Positions 13,841 through 16,229 of a stretch of 16,229 nt of DNA are shown piece after piece. The notes beneath the pieces are model-generated. The model saw nothing but the letters and a program-made list of their open reading frames with translations, did not search any database and was not told the DNA's origin. The number at the start of each line of letters is the position of its first letter. Position 1 is the first letter of the stretch. The stretch is from contig CAYWYG010000018.1 in assembly GCA_964462335.1 (NCBI GenBank), positions 1-16,229 of the forward strand, read 5' to 3'. Origin of the DNA: JAPUDQ01 sp964462335 (GTDB lineage: Bacteria > Patescibacteriota > Saccharimonadia > Saccharimonadales > Saccharimonadaceae). The position numbers and the translations under genes were made by a program.

Positions 13841-14699
13841 AGTGAGCTGGCCGCCGCTCTATACACTTCCGCTTGAAAAGCTGGCGTTATGGTGGGCGAT
13901 TGGTTTGGCTGTGGCTATAGCGTTTCAGACTGTCATGTTTTTGATAGGCCGTGCACGACGGCGCTATGATATCGTCGACGTTGGCTGGGGACTGTCGTTT
14001 ATTGTGCTCGCGTGGACATGGTGGCTACTTGCCAACGATAACTGGCCGATGTTTGGCGCATGGGATGCATGGCCAGTTGTTGTGATGGTAAGCGTATGGG
14101 GTATTCGGCTCAGTCTCCATATCGGCAAGAGGTTTCTCGCGTCGTCGCATGAAGATGCGCGATATGTCGAGTTACGTAAAAAATGGCGATCGCACAGTGC
14201 AACGACGATCTATATCAAAATATTTTTGCTCCAGGCGCTGCTCGCTTCGGTCATCGCATTGCCAGTATATCTCATCATTGCGCAGAGCCGTCACTCGGCA
14301 GGTTTGATGAGTAGTGACAATGTGGTGCCTATCTGGATAGGTTTGCTGATGTGGCTGGTGGGTTTGCTGACAGAAGTGGTTGCGGACAGACAATTACGTC
14401 GTCATATCGCCGACTCACGCACGCGTGGCACGACATGTATGACTGGGCTATGGAAATATTCTCGGCACCCAAATTATTTTGGTGAATTGCTGATGTGGTG
14501 GGGTATCGGGTGTCTTGGCTTTGTATTTTCTTGGGAAGGAGCATGCCTTGGGTTGATTGGTCCAGCGCTACTGACGTATCTCATCGTGTATGTCTCGGGC
14601 ATCCCGCCAGCCGAGGCTCGTGCAGCAAAGCGAGCCGACTGGAAAGATTACGCAAAGCGTACCAGCGTACTTATTCCGTGGCCACCATCTCGCGGCTAA
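13833..14699 (+). CDS. DUF1295 / steroid 5-alpha-reductase-like membrane protein
   Basis: 288 residues with about six or seven membrane helices. YDIVDVGWGLSF (45-56) and GLWKYSRHPNYFGE (205-218) are the signatures of the DUF1295 family, which shares the C-terminal RHPNY(F)GE motif with steroid 5-alpha reductases and isoprenylcysteine methyltransferases. The motif usually binds a nucleotide cofactor in a membrane reductase or methyltransferase; the substrate here is unknown. The start GTG 13833 overlaps the DUF2177 stop by 8 bases; GTG 13842 is an alternative. The stop codon lies in the left arm of a 9-bp inverted repeat. Confidence 0.85.
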   Translation: MGEVSWPPLYTLPLEKLALWWAIGLAVAIAFQTVMFLIGRARRRYDIVDVGWGLSFIVLAWTWWLLANDNWPMFGAWDAWPVVVMVSVWGIRLSLHIGKRFLASSHEDARYVELRKKWRSHSATTIYIKIFLLQALLASVIALPVYLIIAQSRHSAGLMSSDNVVPIWIGLLMWLVGLLTEVVADRQLRRHIADSRTRGTTCMTGLWKYSRHPNYFGELLMWWGIGCLGFVFSWEGACLGLIGPALLTYLIVYVSGIPPAEARAAKRADWKDYAKRTSVLIPWPPSRG

Positions 14700-14740
14700 G
14701 CATAACCGTTGCGTTTTTTTCTCGAGCGATGTATGCTTAG
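14696..14740 (+). promoter_or_regulatory. doxX promoter overlapping a 9-bp inverted repeat
   Basis: CTAAGCATA (14696-14704) and TATGCTTAG (14732-14740) are perfect complements. A promoter TTGCGT (14709-14714)-17-TATGCT (14732-14737) lies within, its -10 being part of the right arm. The repeat could be an operator, or an RNA stem ending the DUF1295 message. The seven Ts (14714-14720) are in the loop, so it is not a usual terminator. Confidence 0.55.
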
Positions 14741-14767
14741 GATAGAAATATAAGGGAGGGTAGATCG

Positions 14768-15274
14768 ATGGCAGCGAAAGCTTCATCTTATAGTAACGCG
14801 TGGAAGGCGCTGGCAGTGACGCGAATCACACTAGGATTTGTGTTTTTGTGGGCGTTTTTGGACAAGACATTTGGGCTCGGGTTTGCGACCGTAGCCGAAA
14901 AAGCATGGGTAGCCGGTGGTTCACCGACGACAGGTTTCTTAAAATTTGGTGTCAATGCGCACAGCCCATTGCGAGATTTCTTCACAGGCCTGGCTGGACA
15001 GGCATGGGTTGACTGGTTGTTTATGCTTGGTCTGCTCGGTATCGGTGTCGCGCTCATACTTGGTGTAGGCCTGCGCATCGCGGCCGTTGCCGGTACGACA
15101 CTGCTCTTTATGATGTGGGCCGCCGAAGTACCCCTCGAGAACAACCCGCTCATTGATGACCACATCGTCTACACGTTGATCTTGTGGGTGTTTGCATTTG
15201 GACGCCGTGACTGGAGCCTCATCGGCTGGTGGATGAAACAGGGCAATGTGAAGAAACAAAGCTGGCTCTGGTAA
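14768..15274 (+). CDS. DoxX family membrane protein
   Basis: 168 residues with four hydrophobic helices (about 17-35, 81-99, 103-121, 132-150). The start ALAVTRITLGFVFLWAFLDKTFGLGF (the R followed by a long helix and a D-K-x-F/G end) and the LGLLGIGVALILGVGLRIAA stretch are typical of DoxX/TQO-small-subunit proteins, quinone-linked or detoxifying membrane proteins whose exact role varies. GGGAGGG (14754-14760) is 7 bases before ATG 14768. It has its own promoter and ends before a terminator, so it is a single-gene unit. Confidence 0.85.
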   Translation: MAAKASSYSNAWKALAVTRITLGFVFLWAFLDKTFGLGFATVAEKAWVAGGSPTTGFLKFGVNAHSPLRDFFTGLAGQAWVDWLFMLGLLGIGVALILGVGLRIAAVAGTTLLFMMWAAEVPLENNPLIDDHIVYTLILWVFAFGRRDWSLIGWWMKQGNVKKQSWLW

Positions 15275-15282
15275 ACACTTAG

Positions 15283-15310
15283 TAGAATGTAGATTTTAGA
15301 TTATAGATTT
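15283..15310. repeat. Four tandem 7-base units, TAGANNN type
   Basis: TAGAATG, TAGATTT, TAGATTA and TAGATTT follow each other exactly, starting 8 bases after the doxX stop and ending 6 bases before its terminator stem. The array is of the same kind as the one after nrdJ. Confidence 0.75.
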
Positions 15311-15316
15311 TGGAAG

Positions 15317-15344
15317 AAATGCGGTGAAACTTCACCGCATTTTT
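15317..15344 (+). terminator. Rho-independent terminator after doxX
   Basis: AAATGCGGTGA (15317-15327), a loop AACT, and TCACCGCATTT (15332-15342): an 11-bp perfect stem running into a T-run that ends at 15344. Confidence 0.92.
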
Positions 15345-15348
15345 AGTG

Positions 15349-15357
15349 TGGTATAAT
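15349..15357 (+). promoter_or_regulatory. Extended -10 promoter of the cupin gene, leaderless type
   Basis: TGG followed by TATAAT (15352-15357) is an extended -10 element. ATG 15365 is 7 bases further with no Shine-Dalgarno sequence. The -35 position falls within the upstream terminator stem and is poor. Confidence 0.75.
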
Positions 15358-15364
15358 CCACCAT

Positions 15365-15904
15365 ATGTTGTCACCATTTCATGATCCACCAAAAACTCCA
15401 CCTCTGACAGTCGACGACGTAGTAGTCTATCGGTCAGATTTAGGGCCATATCCCACCAAGTCAGGCGGCCTTATGCATGTAGTTTTGGCATTTCCTAAAG
15501 ACATCTTGCGGCGCATGGTCGATGTCGATGAGTTTGAAATGTCATTGGTACCTAAAGTAGAGTTAGGTCTCAGGGCATTTCATACCAAGGGGATTGCAAC
15601 AGGGGCTGTGGGCGGCAAACATTTTCATCGTATCAAACAAGAAGTGATCTCACTTTCATCGGGTCGTGCTGAGTTTTTGATGGAAGATGTCTATGGCGGG
15701 AGCAGGATAATTGTACTTGATCAGTTTACAAGAGCGCTTCTGATACCGCCATTTGTCATGCATACCTACACGACACATGAAGCAACAGAGCTGATCGGTG
15801 TGTCGAACACACTTTATGATCACGATGATCCTGACACGTATGACACCTATGACCAGCAGACATTTGAGGAGCTGAAGTCATATTACCTGTCGGTGCGCTC
15901 ATAG
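15365..15904 (+). CDS. Cupin protein, WxcM/FdtA-like or sugar epimerase type
   Basis: 179 residues. A single cupin barrel is visible: GGKHFHRIKQEVISLSSGRAEF falls at about 83-104, with H86, H88 and E93 as possible ligands and the G100 turn, and the second motif PPFVMHTYTTHE is at 128-139 with H133. The closing segment SNTLYDHDDPDTYDTY resembles dTDP-4-keto-sugar 3,4-ketoisomerases (FdtA/QdtA, WxcM-like) and the RmlC-like group, which make unusual deoxysugars for surface glycans. Such enzymes are usually metal-free and use histidine as base. It would fit the glycosyltransferase and mutarotase-like pair at the other end of the window, but no dTDP-sugar genes are next to it. It has its own leaderless promoter. 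Confidence 0.65.
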   Translation: MLSPFHDPPKTPPLTVDDVVVYRSDLGPYPTKSGGLMHVVLAFPKDILRRMVDVDEFEMSLVPKVELGLRAFHTKGIATGAVGGKHFHRIKQEVISLSSGRAEFLMEDVYGGSRIIVLDQFTRALLIPPFVMHTYTTHEATELIGVSNTLYDHDDPDTYDTYDQQTFEELKSYYLSVRS

Positions 15905-15929
15905 ATTTTATTTTCAGCAACAGATGCGG

Positions 15930-15935
15930 TATAAT
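15930..15935 (+). promoter_or_regulatory. -10 element of the T-box transcript
   Basis: TATAAT at 15930-15935 with a weak, AT-rich -35 region. The start is expected near 15942, just before stem I of the riboswitch. Confidence 0.6.
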
Positions 15936-15944
15936 TGGTTTACA

Positions 15945-16127
15945 GCGTATGAGCGGCTATCACCCGCGAGCTATCGGAAGAAAACCTATGTGGTGAGTAG
16001 AGCCGATCGGTATCGGCACGACAGACCGAACAAATAAAGTGCTAAAAGATCATCTCTTTTAGAAATCGGATGGTACCTCCCATTTCACTCGGGATCCGAT
16101 AATAACAGAGGTGATTTTTATTTGGAG
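15945..16127 (+). promoter_or_regulatory. T-box riboswitch, ultrashort isoleucine (ATC) type
   Basis: All parts of the actinobacterial ileS-like T-box can be drawn. Stem I: GCGG (15953-15956)/CCGC (15964-15967) with loop CTATCAC carrying the specifier ATC (Ile). Stem II: ATCGG (15973-15977)/CCGAT (16003-16007) with GAA and AGTA (S-turn) inside and ACC/GGT at the top. Stem IIA/B pseudoknot: CGGT (16008-16011)/ACCG (16025-16028), and GCAC (16016-16019) with GTGC (16039-16042). Stem III: CTAAAAGA (16042-16049)/TCTTTTAG (16055-16062). Discriminator: ATCGGA (16065-16070)/TCCGAT (16095-16100), the 7-base bulge TGGTACC (16071-16077), then TCCC/GGGA. TGGT can pair with the ACCA end of uncharged tRNA-Ile. 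In the off state ACCTC (16075-16079) can pair with GAGGT (16108-16112), or CTCC with the GGAG ribosome binding site (16124-16127), so control is probably at translation. A weak terminator ahead of TTTTTATTT (16115-16123) is not excluded. Confidence 0.88.
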
Positions 16128-16134
16128 AAAATAT

Positions 16135-16229
16135 ATGAAATTATGGTACGACGAAGACGGTGAAGAGTTTCGCAACAGCGATGTCTGTTACGGGCGGGAG
16201 TATAAGCCTGAGGGTGGAAAAATCGATGT
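16135..16229 (+). CDS. Start of a T-box-controlled gene, possibly ileS (partial)
   Basis: 31 complete codons from ATG 16135, reading MKLWYDEDGEEFRNS and ending YKPEGGKID at the window edge. GGAG (16124-16127) is 7 bases before the ATG. The residues alone do not identify it. The isoleucine-specific T-box directly upstream makes isoleucyl-tRNA synthetase the leading candidate, with an N-terminal extension before the usual start; an isoleucine/branched-chain transporter or another protein is possible. Confidence 0.5.
   Translation, partial: MKLWYDEDGEEFRNSDVCYGREYKPEGGKID

Noticed and set aside
15905..16134. tRNA gene in the structured region before the last gene
   Set aside because: No acceptor/T-arm pattern or GTTCRA box is present; every stem is accounted for by the T-box fold.
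1..16229. Alternative genetic code with TGA as glycine, as in some CPR lineages
   Set aside because: rpsU, DUF2177 and the small membrane protein end cleanly at TGA, and no gene needs TGA read-through.

Overview
The window looks like a piece of a small bacterial genome of roughly balanced GC, most likely a member of the Patescibacteria (CPR) and perhaps Saccharibacteria. That placement is an inference from gene content: a short-LID adenylate kinase with an unusual P-loop, a lone class II ribonucleotide reductase, an FtsA/FtsZ pair, and tightly packed genes that are all on the + strand. No rRNA or marker tree is available here to prove it. The genetic code is standard; TGA is used as a stop (for example rpsU and DUF2177).

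Layout. 1-104 is the 3' end of a gene whose last 33 residues resemble the end of RecJ. 133-2463 is a sugar-related pair: a 518-residue protein with an aldose-1-epimerase-like C-terminal half, and a family 2 glycosyltransferase. 2487-3342 is an odd, AT-richer insert: a decayed copy of the promoter and first 28 codons of rpsU, followed by a degenerate M24 (methionine-aminopeptidase fold) protein. The intact rpsU follows directly. 3382-5666 is a translation/housekeeping run: rpsU, gatB/yqeY, adk, map and a small unknown protein. A 100-N scaffold gap (5707-5806) is flanked by an exact 55-base duplication and is very probably an assembly artefact. 5861-8426 is ftsA-ftsZ. 8427-11927 is nrdR-nrdJ, behind a promoter with two NrdR-box-like sites 32 bp apart. 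12043-12420 is a compact cassette: a 77-residue two-helix membrane protein between two strongly structured RNA segments. 12541-15274 holds small redox/membrane genes (a thioredoxin-fold protein without CxxC, VKOR, DUF2177, DUF1295, DoxX). 15365-15904 is a cupin of the sugar ketoisomerase type. The window ends with a complete T-box riboswitch of the ultrashort, isoleucine-specific kind and the first 31 codons of the gene it controls, possibly ileS.

Two patterns cut across the genes. First, most genes that follow a recognisable promoter have the -10 hexamer only 6-9 bases before the ATG and no Shine-Dalgarno sequence, so they look leaderless; genes inside operons, and ftsZ, nrdR, nrdJ and doxX, carry purine-rich ribosome binding sites. 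Second, three intergenic stretches are built of tandem 7-base units: TAGANNN after nrdJ and after doxX, and TTTCATN before the thioredoxin-like gene.

The best candidates for something new are the T-box in a probable CPR genome, the rpsU-head duplication around a metallopeptidase-fold protein with two metal ligands changed to their amides, the structured cassette at 12043-12420, and the heptad repeats.
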